Part shown: positions 25,817 to 34,670 of the stretch, piece by piece
Layout of the letters: the number at the start of each line of letters is the position of its first letter
How positions within the stretch are numbered: position 1 is the first letter of the stretch
NCBI RefSeq assembly: GCF_000971975.1
Contig: NZ_KQ040778.1
Span: forward strand, 62,001-126,000
Source: Paenibacillus algorifonticola
Lineage (GTDB): Bacteria > Bacillota > Bacilli > Paenibacillales > Paenibacillaceae
Direction of reading: 5' to 3'
DNA length: 64,000 nucleotides
Made by a program: the position numbers and the translations under genes
The notes under the pieces: model-generated
The model's database searches: none
Told to the model about the DNA's origin: nothing
The model's input: the letters and a program-made list of their open reading frames with translations, nothing else

Positions 25817-26212
25817 ATGGGGAATGAACCCGCATATGTGGTGCGAGGGGCAACCATGAGATGTACATGCGGCACGCATTCACGCCGAATCAACTTGCCA
25901 GAGAGCCATGGGTCGTATGTGAATGGCAAGCCGATGATGAATGAGGACGATTACAGCCCGGAGAACGTGCCGTATTTTGGCATATGCCGCAGTCCTAAAA
26001 TGGCAGCCGGGGAAGTCGTGTACTTGATTAATGAGCAAGGCATTACCGAGGGTGGCCCACCCTGTATGCCAGAGATTTTTAATAAGTGGGTGCTGCCAAA
26101 GGAAAATGCGAAGGTAGATAACAAACCAGCGCTGACGACCCAATCGTTTCTTACGTGTGCCATGGATGGTCAAATCTATTTTCTCTCGGACGGTCAACAC
26201 GATTCAGATTAG
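25817..26212 (+). CDS. DUF4280 PAAR-like spike tip (copy B)
   Basis: This is a paralogue of the gene at 21016 with the same ribosome site and four-cysteine pattern (RCTCGTH, FGIC, PPCMP, FLTC). Substitutions relative to copy A are frequent between residues 60 and 105 (RSPKMAAGEVVYLINEQG; EIFNKWVLP), more than in the flanking VgrG2 core, so the tip may adapt to its spike. The 120-bp upstream spacer with the TTAGACCAAACGATT repeat is retained. Confidence 0.85.
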   Translation: MGNEPAYVVRGATMRCTCGTHSRRINLPESHGSYVNGKPMMNEDDYSPENVPYFGICRSPKMAAGEVVYLINEQGITEGGPPCMPEIFNKWVLPKENAKVDNKPALTTQSFLTCAMDGQIYFLSDGQHDSD

Positions 26213-26245
26213 GTAGACGAAGGACAACGGGGAGGAGGGATGCAG

Positions 26246-29005
26246 ATGATCGGTTATGATCGATTGCGGGTAGAAGGCCCCTGCAAGCTGAAGCATATCA
26301 CGGATGTGGCGATGAGCTGGAAGCCGGGCGAGCATGGGACGCTGCGGATTAGCGGAATGGTCGAGGAAGAGCTGCGAACGAATGCCACGCTGGAAGCGGT
26401 ATGGCAGGATAAAATCGCCTTGTATGACGAAGAAGAAGGTAAACGGAAACCTCTATTTAAGGGAGTCGTCACATCTGTGCAGACGGTGCATCGCAATGGG
26501 GTATATACAGTTGAGATCGAGGCGGTATCGGGAAGCATTTATAGCGATCTGAAGAAGCGGAAGCGATCTTTTCAGGATACGAGCCAGACGTACGAGAAGA
26601 TCATAACTACCGTACTGCGTGCGTATCCAGGTGGAGATGTTTTGCTCCAAAAGGGAGAGAAGGAGAAACCATCTGAGCCTGTCATTCAATATGAGGAGAC
26701 GGATTGGGAGCTGACGAAACGTCTAGCGAGCCAGTTCCAGTCGGTCGTCGTCTGTGATATATTGGAAGAAACGCCGAAGTTGTTTATTGGGATGCCGGAG
26801 GGGAAAGAGCATAAGCTGCCTGATGGAGCATCGTATACGGTGAGTAAGGATTTAGCAGCGTTTCAGAAGGCAGGCGGACAGGAAGCGGGCCTGCATGATA
26901 CGGATTTTTTCGGTTATGAAATACAATCCAAAACGTTCTATCGTTTGGGTGATCGCTTTAAAATTCGAGGCTATATTGAACTGATCGTATCGTCGATGAC
27001 GGCGCGTTTGGAAAAAGGGCAGCTCATCTACCACTACCGTCTGTCGCGGGAAGCGGGGATACGAGAGCAGCCCATGATGAACCGCAGGTTGTCAGGCCTG
27101 ACACTGCAAGGAGAAATTCTAGCGGTAAAAGGGGAACAGGTGCAGGTGCATCTGGCGATTGATGACAAGCAGGACAAGGGAACGGCGCACTGGTATCGTT
27201 ATGCTCCGGAGACGGGAAGCGCGATGTACAGTATGCCGCAGGTAGGAACAAAAGCGAATTTATATCTAGCCGATGCAGGCGGTCAAGAAGCCATTGTCAC
27301 TGGCGGCGTGCGAACCAATGGGGCGAGTGCAGAAAAGACGGCAGATCCGAACAACCGTTATTTTGGGACGGAGCATGGCAGTGAAATGAAGCTGTCCCCT
27401 ACGGGGGTCGAGTTTACAGGCGGAAGCAAGGAGCCGCTGTTTTTGAAGCTGGACGATGCCGTAGGCATTATCTTGAGCAGCCCGCGCAAACTGACGCTGA
27501 CAGCGAAGGAAGAGATTTCGCTGTTCACACCGAAGCGTGTAGTTATTGGTGCGCAAGCGCTACTCGTAGCGAAGAAGACGAGTGCACCAAGCGGAATCAC
27601 GCTGGAAGGCGAGTATAACCTGATGGGGGCGCAGATCCGAACGGAGGGGAAGGATCGGACTGGCTATGCGCCGTATGACGATGCGCCAGTAGAAGGTGAG
27701 CCGCCTCCTCCACCGCCACCACCGGAAAAACCGCCATTCAGCTGGGGAAAACTAGCGAGAAATGTGCTGGCAGGATTGGCTGTCGTCGCAGTAGTTGCGG
27801 TAGCAGCGGCGTTTACGGTAGCGACACTAGGAGCAGGAGCGGTCGTTGTCGGTGCAGTATTGGCTGGAGCAGCCATTGCGGGAACTGCCGCAGTCGTGAG
27901 CCAAGCGGTATCGGATATCGCGCGCGGCGAGGTCAGCGATATGGGCACGTATGTGTCAACAGCCTTTCGAGAATCAGTTATCGGGGCGATATCTGGGGCA
28001 GTGTTTGGCCCGTTCGGTCCGATGGCGAACCTAGGTGGACGTATGGCGTTTGGTGCAGTGCAGAATGGTTTTGAGAGTGTCATTCGCCAGACGATGGAAG
28101 GCAAAGGGTTTAGTTTTGGCACACTGGCGCTGGATATGGGAATCGGCGGTTTAACCGGTGGTATAATGGATTCGCGGCTCACGAAGGCGATTGGTAGCAA
28201 AATTGCAAATGCGAAAATTGTTAAATCCTTGGGCAACGCATTTGGTGATTCGCTGAATAAAATGACGGGCTGGATTGGGAATGCGGCAGATGCGGTTAAA
28301 GCGAAACTGATACGTGATGCATTGGATATCAAGGATGCAGCAACTACAGGCTGGAAGAAGCTTCAGAATGCTTTGACGAATAAGAAAATGGGTGACAGTC
28401 TTGTTCCGGTAGGTCCTGAAGGAAATGTTAAACTTCATGAAAGTCCTGATTCGATACCTTCAAGTCCGTCACAGCATCATAAGGATTTCTTTAGCGAATC
28501 CGAAGCGGGTAAGAAGGAATTGGCGGATCGTTTGAAGAATGAGGCTGAGGGGACGGGAAAAGCTGGTTCTGTCAACAGTGTTTTTAGGGAAGCGACCGAA
28601 GAAGATAAGAAATTGATAGATGATGTGAGGAAGAGGTTTAACGCAGGAAAAACTAAAAATGTCGCATTAACTAAGGGGGAAATAGATGGTGAATCAATAA
28701 ATCTTGAATCAATGAGTGGGTATGATCCAAATAATCCAAATCATAAGGATAACTATCCTAGACCACCTGAAAATCACTATAAATATAGTGGGTCAGATAA
28801 TAAAGGAAGGTTGCAAGATACAGAGCAAAAGATGATAGAATATCTGAGAGAAAGGTTCAAAAATAATCCTGATGTTGAAGGCAGTATTGAAATTATTTCA
28901 CATAACCCTATTTGTAAAAGTTGTAATGATATTATTGATCAATTTCAAATTGATTTTTCGAATATCAAAGTCACGAGAGTTCAAATCTTGGATGACTTGA
29001 ATTGA
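26246..29005 (+). CDS. VgrG2-B: spike with C-terminal deaminase-like toxin
   Basis: Hub, needle, Pro hinge, hydrophobic segment and Gly-rich domain are almost identical to VgrG2-A up to residue ~690. The tip (about 770-919) then differs completely. It resembles cytidine-deaminase-fold toxins: an EQK helix and a PxCxxC zinc motif (C890, C893). The usual first zinc ligand is His in HxE, but here the triplet is D-T-E (D858, E860). The sister fragment at 30962-31402 reads H-T-E in the same place. The change is CAT to GAT, one base, and may inactivate the enzyme. Deaminase toxins of this kind attack DNA, RNA or nucleotides. The SUKH immunity gene starts 23 bp later. Confidence 0.8.
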   Translation: MIGYDRLRVEGPCKLKHITDVAMSWKPGEHGTLRISGMVEEELRTNATLEAVWQDKIALYDEEEGKRKPLFKGVVTSVQTVHRNGVYTVEIEAVSGSIYSDLKKRKRSFQDTSQTYEKIITTVLRAYPGGDVLLQKGEKEKPSEPVIQYEETDWELTKRLASQFQSVVVCDILEETPKLFIGMPEGKEHKLPDGASYTVSKDLAAFQKAGGQEAGLHDTDFFGYEIQSKTFYRLGDRFKIRGYIELIVSSMTARLEKGQLIYHYRLSREAGIREQPMMNRRLSGLTLQGEILAVKGEQVQVHLAIDDKQDKGTAHWYRYAPETGSAMYSMPQVGTKANLYLADAGGQEAIVTGGVRTNGASAEKTADPNNRYFGTEHGSEMKLSPTGVEFTGGSKEPLFLKLDDAVGIILSSPRKLTLTAKEEISLFTPKRVVIGAQALLVAKKTSAPSGITLEGEYNLMGAQIRTEGKDRTGYAPYDDAPVEGEPPPPPPPPEKPPFSWGKLARNVLAGLAVVAVVAVAAAFTVATLGAGAVVVGAVLAGAAIAGTAAVVSQAVSDIARGEVSDMGTYVSTAFRESVIGAISGAVFGPFGPMANLGGRMAFGAVQNGFESVIRQTMEGKGFSFGTLALDMGIGGLTGGIMDSRLTKAIGSKIANAKIVKSLGNAFGDSLNKMTGWIGNAADAVKAKLIRDALDIKDAATTGWKKLQNALTNKKMGDSLVPVGPEGNVKLHESPDSIPSSPSQHHKDFFSESEAGKKELADRLKNEAEGTGKAGSVNSVFREATEEDKKLIDDVRKRFNAGKTKNVALTKGEIDGESINLESMSGYDPNNPNHKDNYPRPPENHYKYSGSDNKGRLQDTEQKMIEYLRERFKNNPDVEGSIEIISHNPICKSCNDIIDQFQIDFSNIKVTRVQILDDLN

Positions 29006-29028
29006 GTAGAATATGGAGGAGATTTAAC

Positions 29029-29472
29029 ATGGATATTTCAAATAAGGGTGATTTAAAGGAATTCTTATTAACATTAGAAAAAAAATCATACCCAATGAAG
29101 CCTTGTAGTGAAGATGAGCTAACAAAATTAAAACATTTTTCTCCAACAAAAACGCTGCCCTCGAATTATTTAGATTTTATGAGTAAGTTTGGGAATGGTG
29201 CAGAGTTTTTGACTGGTACACATTATACTATGAAGTATATATTAGAGTTAAAAGAATGGGCTGTTGAACTTTTAGAGGAAAATAGTTTCTCAAAAAAACT
29301 CACAGATAATCAGTTTGTGTTTATGATGCACCAAGGATATATGTTTTGGTTTTTCAATTTGGATGAGGGTGATAATCCTTCAGTATATCTTTACGATGAA
29401 AGTCTTTATCTAACGGAGTTTAAGAAAGTCAGCGATACTCTTTCTGAATATTTAATTTCATTATACGACTAA
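29029..29472 (+). CDS. SUKH (SMI1/KNR4) immunity protein for VgrG2-B
   Basis: GGAGGAG sets the start at ATG 29029. The 147-residue protein has the SMI1/KNR4 layout: an N-terminal PCSEDELTKLKH, LPSNYLDFMSKFGNG (the typical LPxxYxxFL..GNG motif), and an acidic C-terminal half with FNLDEGDNPSVYLY. SUKH proteins are widespread immunity factors for nuclease and deaminase toxins. It is clearly related to the protein at 31404 (same EEN-FSKKLT and DEGDNP motifs), in line with their related toxins. Confidence 0.85.
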   Translation: MDISNKGDLKEFLLTLEKKSYPMKPCSEDELTKLKHFSPTKTLPSNYLDFMSKFGNGAEFLTGTHYTMKYILELKEWAVELLEENSFSKKLTDNQFVFMMHQGYMFWFFNLDEGDNPSVYLYDESLYLTEFKKVSDTLSEYLISLYD

Positions 29473-29532
29473 AGAGAATTGAGTAATTATTTTCAATTAA
29501 TATTTTTTAATTGCTTTTCACGAATAATCTAT

Positions 29533-29832
29533 CCACCGCTACAATGCGAACTAGCTGCCGTGTTGTGGTTTTTTTATTCGCCGCTATATACTAAATAATA
29601 CATTTATACAAGTGGCGGCTTTTCAAAAACACCCCACCCAGTGCCGAATGAACCCGTCATTCAACCAATAACACATCTAACCCATGTAATACCCGTACAA
29701 AGATTTCGTCAACACGGGTGTACGCACATAAGATGCTTTAATTTTATAACCTAAATAACGCTAATCCGATACATCAAACAGGTTGATTATGGTCAGATGT
29801 CACCATGATTGACCTGTTTTTTGTTATCTTCG
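29533..29832 (+). terminator. Two terminator-like hairpins after the copy B immunity gene
   Basis: The first (about 29536-29575) pairs CTACAA with TTGTGG and ends in TTTTTTT. The second (29779-29827) pairs AACAGGTTGATTATGG with CCATGATTGACCTGTT and ends in TTTTTTG. The gap from 29473 to 30128 holds these hairpins and the intergenic repeat, and I see no gene in it. Confidence 0.55.
29640..29832 (+). repeat. Intergenic repeat, copy 1
   Basis: About 190 bp here recur in diverged form at 32113-32305. Shared blocks include AATAACACAT, TAACCCATGTAATACCCGTA, AAAGATTTC, GTACGCACAT and GCTTTAATTTTATAACC, each 20 bases or shorter, in the same order and ending in the same hairpin. Both copies sit between an immunity gene and the next displaced element. 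Confidence 0.7.
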
Positions 29833-30128
29833 TTTTCTTGCGTTTTTTTCAAATTTACTCGCAACTGTAGAATACGCCGCCCCGATAGATAAACTGTCTA
29901 AACCATCGCACCTTCTAGGATGGATAGCCCGACCATTAATATTGTCAGGACTTATCTGCATATTGTCCACAACGAATGAGCTACTTGCCGCGATGGTTAT
30001 CGTGAATAAACAAATCTGGTGACGAGCAGTTGACATAGACAGGTAAGGAGACGTTTCGGGCTAGCCGCCTTTCCTACTCCATAGCCGCCCGATAGCGGCA
30101 TAACAGCACAAGAAGGAAGGGATTGCAG

Positions 30129-30488
30129 ATGAAAACGAAGTACAGCGACTTCTGGTTCGTTAAGAATAATAAAGCCGCTAATGCGTACATGGACGAAGTT
30201 GCCAAGGAGAGCAACTTTACAGGGCATCACAAGGGGTATACCATCCTGCCGCATAAAATCCATCGGTGTTACGGTTTAAGTCCGTATGAGAAGCTGATTC
30301 TCGTCGATATTGTCGCGTATATGAGCGACCAGAGCCAGTGCTATCCGACCATTGAAATGTTTGCCCGAAATCTAGGATGCAGTTCCAAGTCCGTAGAGCG
30401 ACATATTGCAATACTGGCAGAGAAAAAGCTGATTCTGGTGAGTCAGAGCAAGAACAATATACAGGCTAGAGTCGATGGATGGAATTAG
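30129..30488 (+). pseudogene. HTH-domain protein (HTH_36-like), cut by an IS110 remnant
   Basis: Preceded by AAGGAAGG, the frame encodes a winged-helix type domain (GLSPYEKLILVDIVAYM, CYPTIEMFARNLGCSSKSVERHIAIL). This is typical of plasmid/phage replication or helix-turn-helix domain 36 proteins. After ...SKNNIQ the frame runs into transposase sequence and stops. It is an N-terminal fragment carried on mobile DNA and not part of the toxin modules. Confidence 0.6.
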
Positions 30489-30879
30489 CACCGTTACAGC
30501 GGCGGAACTGATTACTGAAATCGGAGATATTCGTCGCTTCTCCAATGCCGACAAGTTAGCCCGTTTTGCCGGAATCGCTCCTGTCCGCTTTAGTTCGGGT
30601 GGCAAGGGAAAAGACCATGCCAGTGGACAAGGCAATCGTGTACTGAATGCGATCTTCCATAACCTAGCCGTTCAGCAAATTCAAGTAGCTAAAGGGAAGA
30701 ACAAGAGACAGCGTAATCCGCTCATGTACGAGTTTTACCAACGGAAGCTAGCAGAAGGCAAGACCAAGAAGCAAGCCCTGATATGCGTCATGAGAAGGCT
30801 TGTAAACATCATCTACAGCATGATGAAGCACAAGACAGAGTACAGGGTGGCAATGCTGACAGAACGCCAAGCAAGTTGA
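30463..30879 (+). pseudogene. C-terminal remnant of an IS110-family transposase
   Basis: The frame has the Transposase_20 (helix-hairpin-helix-like) half of IS110 transposases: EIGDIRRFSNADKLARFAGIAP, a Gly-rich turn, SGQGNRVLNAIFHNLA, and a Lys-rich tail. The N-terminal DEDD catalytic half is absent, so it is dead. The sequence 5' of it belongs to the HTH fragment, which marks a recombination or deletion join near 30463. Confidence 0.75.
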
Positions 30880-30961
30880 TATAATGGTTGTAATTGGAAA
30901 GTCAGTTGCCACCTTTTTTATTCCCAAGTTTAAGATTACAACTTAGGGGACGGGTAAAGTT

Positions 30962-31402
30962 GTTATAAATAGAGAATTTAGAACAGCAACTTAAGCGGAT
31001 AGAGAATTAATTGATCAATTAAGATCTAAATATACGGCGGGTAAAACAAGAAATGTTGCAGCAGCAAAGGGGAAAATTGGGGACGACATAATAGATCTAG
31101 AAAGTGTTAGTGGGAAATTTACTGATAAAGATCATTTTAACAAGGGGAACTTTAAGCCTCCACAACCTGATGAATATAAATACCAAGGCCCAATACCAGA
31201 GTATACTAACCATACGGAGCAAAAAATAGTAGAATATTTAAGGAATAAGTATAAAGATAATCCTAATATCAAAGGCCAAATTGAAATTATATCCGAGAGA
31301 CCATACTGTGATAACTGTATAGATTTAGTTGATCAATTTCAAAGTGATTTCCCTAATATTACAGTAATTCGCGTAGAGGTGTTACCAAAGGGAGGAAAAT
31401 AG
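30962..31402 (+). pseudogene. Orphan deaminase-toxin tip 1 (no carrier, one stop)
   Basis: In the frame ending at TAG 31400-31402 the sequence aligns with the end of VgrG2-B: REFRTAT..ADRELID, AGKTRNVA, DLESVSG, HTEQK, PYCDNC, DQFQSDFPNI. It keeps the deaminase ligands H-x-E (CAT at 31211, GAG at 31217) and C-x-x-C (31307, 31316), which VgrG2-B has partly lost. An in-frame TAA at 30992-30994 replaces a conserved Glu codon (GAA to TAA), and no start or carrier is present. It is a displaced toxin tip that could be reactivated by recombination onto a VgrG2 carrier. Confidence 0.75.
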
Positions 31403-31403
31403 A

Positions 31404-31868
31404 ATGAGTTATTTAAGTGGAATTATTGGTTTATTGAATAATGATAGAATACCAATGAATCCTTGCACAAATGAGGATTTGGCTCAGGTGAAAGAGGCGA
31501 TCGGTGATAACGAATTACCAGAAGCATATATTGAATTTCTAAAAATAATGGGTAGAGGTACAGAACATACTTTTTTACGAGGCCACTCTTGCTTTATGGA
31601 TGAACTTTTAATTCTAAAAGAAGGTGGGCAGGAATTACTGGAGGAAAACGAGTTTTCCAAGAAACTAACTGAAAATGATTTTGTTTTTTGGATGAGTCAA
31701 GGATGTATGTTTTGTTTCTTTAAATTAGATGAAGGAGATAATCCTCCAATTTATTTCTATTCTGAGAGTACGGATCAGGATGACTTTTACAAAATTGCAG
31801 ATACATTTACTGATTTCTTATTAGCAATGTATACAAAAGATAAAGATGTATTCAAAAAGAAGGATTAA
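31404..31868 (+). CDS. SUKH (SMI1/KNR4) immunity protein of orphan toxin 1
   Basis: GGGAGG 8 nt before ATG 31404 suggests it is still translated. The 154-residue protein has SUKH features (PCTNEDLAQVKEAIG, LPEAYIEFLKIMGRG, KLDEGDNPPIYFYSES) and is a paralogue of the protein at 29029. Retention of an intact immunity gene beside a broken toxin fits selection for protection against sister cells that still deliver the toxin. Confidence 0.85.
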   Translation: MSYLSGIIGLLNNDRIPMNPCTNEDLAQVKEAIGDNELPEAYIEFLKIMGRGTEHTFLRGHSCFMDELLILKEGGQELLEENEFSKKLTENDFVFWMSQGCMFCFFKLDEGDNPPIYFYSESTDQDDFYKIADTFTDFLLAMYTKDKDVFKKKD

Positions 31869-31984
31869 TGAAAAGAAAACTTGGAATAAGTCAGAGGTCT
31901 GTCGACTTTAGTGTAAACAGCTTGCTAAACGCCGCTCATAAATAATATAATTTTACAAACCCAACAACAAGATCGTTCAATACA

Positions 31985-32037
31985 ACTAATAATACCGCAA
32001 TGCTAGTTAGCCGCTCGCGTTGCGGTTTCTTTTTTCA
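31985..32037 (+). terminator. Terminator after orphan immunity gene 1
   Basis: CCGCAA pairs with TTGCGG around GCTAGTTAGCCGCTCG and is followed by TTTCTTTTTT. A second hairpin with a TTTTTT run sits at about 32255-32303, inside the repeat. The gap 31869-32325 otherwise holds only the intergenic repeat. Confidence 0.6.
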
Positions 32038-32112
32038 TCCGTTACTGTATCACAAGTAACGCTAATAACCACTCAATGAAAGAGTATGAGTGGCGGCTGT
32101 TTAAAAAGCCAC

Positions 32113-32305
32113 TACCAGTGCCGAATAAATCCATCACTCAAACAATAACACATATAACCCATGTAATACCCGTATAAAGATTTCTTCATTTCGGTTGTAC
32201 GCACATCAAATGCTTTAATTTTATAACCCAAATAACGCTACTTCGTTACATTGAAAAGGTCGATTATGGCCAGATACCACCATAATGGATCTGTTTTTTG
32301 TTATG
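32113..32305 (+). repeat. Intergenic repeat, copy 2
   Basis: Diverged copy of 29640-29832 with the same block order (GTGCCGAAT, CAATAACACAT, CCCATGTAATACCCGTA, GCTTTAATTTTATAACC) and a closing hairpin. Its presence before each displaced cassette suggests that cassettes were inserted or duplicated together with this stretch. Confidence 0.7.
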
Positions 32306-32325
32306 TTCGCTTTCTCTATGTTAAA

Positions 32326-32674
32326 CATCATGATAATCCTGATCCTAAGCCTTTCGATCCATCTCAGCATAATAAAAATTGGATATAATGGAAGAAGAGA
32401 AGGGCAACACAATCCAAGTATAAAAGAGATGCATGACGATTTGCAAAATTTAATTAATAAAAACAGAGCGAAAAATGATCCAGATAATATTTACCTTGAT
32501 AATAGCAGTTATGAAACTTGGGATGTCGATAACTGTGCTGAAATACAAGCTGTTAATCAGGAATTGCATGCTGGTGTTAAAATCGAAAACATAATTATAC
32601 GTACAGTTCATGGATCGGATGGTACATTAATAGATCTGTGTAATAATTGTTCAAAGATATTTGAGAATTTTTAA
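32326..32674 (+). pseudogene. Orphan YwqJ-type deaminase-toxin tip 2 (frameshifted, no carrier)
   Basis: The frame from 32326 encodes a linker HHDNPDPKPFDPSQHNKNW, like the SPSQHHKDFF linker of the VgrG2 proteins, then stops. The deaminase part continues in another frame (to 32674), so a frameshift near 32385 separates them. The deaminase part has NCAEIQAVNQE (C-A-E zinc/catalytic triad, TGT at 32534) and a late C-x-x-C (LCNNC, 32639 and 32648). That is the YwqJ-like pattern with Cys instead of His as first ligand. An ATG at 32285 would add a hydrophobic leader out of the linker frame; I regard that as chance. Confidence 0.7.
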
Positions 32675-32711
32675 TAGATTTTTTTAAGTAATTTTAAGAA
32701 AAGGTGACATA

Positions 32712-33173
32712 ATGGTGTTTTTAGAACAAACATTAAAGGTGCTTACTCAGTCTGGATGGTTTATAGGTAGGGAAATTGATATTAGCGAAACAAATAAAAT
32801 GTTGAAAACAAGAGGTTTCGACGTATTTCCATGTGTTGAACAATTACTTCGAGAGTTTGGTGAATTAGAATATTCTTACTTAAAATTGGATGGGAAAGTT
32901 GAATCTTTTCATTTTAAACCCAAGCTTGTATTGGGAGACATAATGGAAAGAGAAGATTATTCAGAATTTGAGTATTGGTTTAACGAACCGTTAGTTGTAA
33001 TTGGCGAAGCCTATCGTCGCAACATGAATATGTTTATGTCAGAAAGCGGGAAAGTTTATGGTGAATACGGAGGATATCAATTATTCAAATTTGGTGAAAA
33101 TATTTATGAAGCCTTAGAAGCGCTCTGCCAACCTAAGCCTATAGAGGAAATAAAAAATCCAAGTTTACCCTAA
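32712..33173 (+). CDS. SUKH-3-type immunity protein of orphan toxin 2
   Basis: The 153-residue protein opens with SGWFIGREIDISE and continues with FDVFPCVEQLLREFGELEY, a SUKH-3-like layout. Known YwqJ-family deaminase toxins are commonly paired with SUKH-3 immunity proteins, so the pair supports both calls. The gene is AT-rich with a weak site (AAAAGGTGA) before ATG 32712. Confidence 0.75.
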   Translation: MVFLEQTLKVLTQSGWFIGREIDISETNKMLKTRGFDVFPCVEQLLREFGELEYSYLKLDGKVESFHFKPKLVLGDIMEREDYSEFEYWFNEPLVVIGEAYRRNMNMFMSESGKVYGEYGGYQLFKFGENIYEALEALCQPKPIEEIKNPSLP

Positions 33174-33299
33174 TTTTTGTTCGTAAGAACTGGTGGTATT
33201 TTTTGATTCTTTTTTATTTATAACTTAGCCATCGCTAAACGAAGCGAGAGTGCAAGCAGCCAAACAGCCCACCCGATCTACACCCTCGCAGATATCTAT

Positions 33300-34670
33300 A
33301 TGACCGAAAGCCCCTATGAGCAAATCACTGCCCTGACGATTGTAAAAGAAGTGAATGAGCATATCCAGCTGACGCTGAGCGGCATTGTGCCGGAGAGCAA
33401 GCTGGATGTCTATATCGAGCGGATCTCGGACAATGAGCCGATTGAGGTATATACGCAGACGGAGGAAAGCGGCAAGCGGACGCTTTTTCATGGCATCATT
33501 ACGAACGCCCGTATCCAAGTGGTGCAAAACGTGCGAACGCTGACGATTGAAGCCCATAGTCGCACGTTTCTGATGGATCTCAAAAAGGAAAAGCGCTCCT
33601 ATCAAAATGGGCAGCAGACGTATGAGCAGATTTTGAACCAGCTGGCGTCGGATTACCCGAATGCGAATGTTGTGGATGAAGCGTCGCAAGGCAAGGCAAT
33701 AGGCGGTCTCGTGATGCAATATTTAGAAACCGACTGGGCATTTGCGAAGCGGCTGGCGTCGCATTTTAATATGCCGCTGCTGGCAATCAGCGCGATGCCG
33801 GGCATCCGTTTTTATGCGGGCGTGCCGGAGGCGGGCGGCGAGGTCGTGCTGACGGAGACAAACTATTCGATCCGCAAGGAAATGGGTGTCTATAAGCAAT
33901 TGGCTGAAAATAGCAAAGCGAGCTTTACCGAGCAGGGCCGGATGATTTATGAAGTGACGAGCCATACTGCCATTGAACTGGGCAGCGCCGTTCAATTTCA
34001 GCGTCGCTCCTTGTTCGTATACCGGGTGGAAGCACGCACGGAGCAAGGACTGCTCGTCTACCATTACGATCTTCGAGAGCGGGAAGGATTTCGCTGCGGC
34101 ACCCGTTATCTGGAGGAGATTACGGGTATTTCGCTATTCGGCACCATTGCTGGCGTGGAGAAAGACAAGGTAAAGCTGAAGCTGAAAATTGACGGCGGTG
34201 GAGCAGATACGTGGTTCCCTTATTCGACGGTGTATTCGTCGCCAGACGGCAGCGGCTGGTACTGCATGCCGGAGATAGGCGATGAGGCAAGGCTGTATTT
34301 TCCGGATGCGGAGGAGAAAAATGCGTTTGCGGCGAGCTCAGTCGATGTCGCATCTTCGGATACGACGAAACGCAGCGATCCGTCGGTGAAAAGCATCAGC
34401 ACGAAATATGGCAAGCAGATTGTGTTCCAACCGGGTGCGGTGGAGATTATCGGGGGCGGTCAGATGCTGATGCGCTTGACCGATGACGGCGGAATCGAGA
34501 TCAACAGCGATAAGAAAATTATGCTGTCGGCTGTGGAAGATATTGAAATTACGAGCGAAGCGAACATTTTGATCCAAGGAGAGACGGGCATCGATTTGAA
34601 GCAGGGTGACGCGATGCTGACGGTGCAGGATGAAGTGACGCTGAGCGGCGGAAAGGTCAACATCGTATGA
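33300..34670 (+). CDS. VgrG1 hub/spike (module copy C), N-terminally shortened
   Basis: This 456-residue version is nearly identical to residues 190-645 of the copy A protein (hub, OB segment, needle). The 190-residue repeat-rich N-terminus is missing, and the homologous frame upstream of ATG 33300 has no usable start or ribosome site. Expression is thus doubtful unless an upstream message is read through. It overlaps the next gene by 4 bp, as in copy A. Confidence 0.75.
   Translation: MTESPYEQITALTIVKEVNEHIQLTLSGIVPESKLDVYIERISDNEPIEVYTQTEESGKRTLFHGIITNARIQVVQNVRTLTIEAHSRTFLMDLKKEKRSYQNGQQTYEQILNQLASDYPNANVVDEASQGKAIGGLVMQYLETDWAFAKRLASHFNMPLLAISAMPGIRFYAGVPEAGGEVVLTETNYSIRKEMGVYKQLAENSKASFTEQGRMIYEVTSHTAIELGSAVQFQRRSLFVYRVEARTEQGLLVYHYDLREREGFRCGTRYLEEITGISLFGTIAGVEKDKVKLKLKIDGGGADTWFPYSTVYSSPDGSGWYCMPEIGDEARLYFPDAEEKNAFAASSVDVASSDTTKRSDPSVKSISTKYGKQIVFQPGAVEIIGGGQMLMRLTDDGGIEINSDKKIMLSAVEDIEITSEANILIQGETGIDLKQGDAMLTVQDEVTLSGGKVNIV

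Larger units (their letters stand above)
25156..28547 (+). repeat. Effector module copy B, with internal deletion
   Basis: The copy begins with the VgrG1-derived sequence AAGCGAGAGTGCAAGC and jumps within a few bases to codon 5 of the 174-aa gene (equivalent to nt 20377 in copy A). The VgrG1 core and the 232-aa gene (about 2.1 kb) are missing. From there it follows copy A, at an offset of about 4.8 kb, until the toxin linker. Confidence 0.85.

Noticed and set aside
32285..32385. Small membrane protein fused to a deaminase
   Set aside because: The hydrophobic start is out of frame with the conserved toxin linker (DPSQHNKNW), so it is better explained by a frameshift in a toxin fragment.
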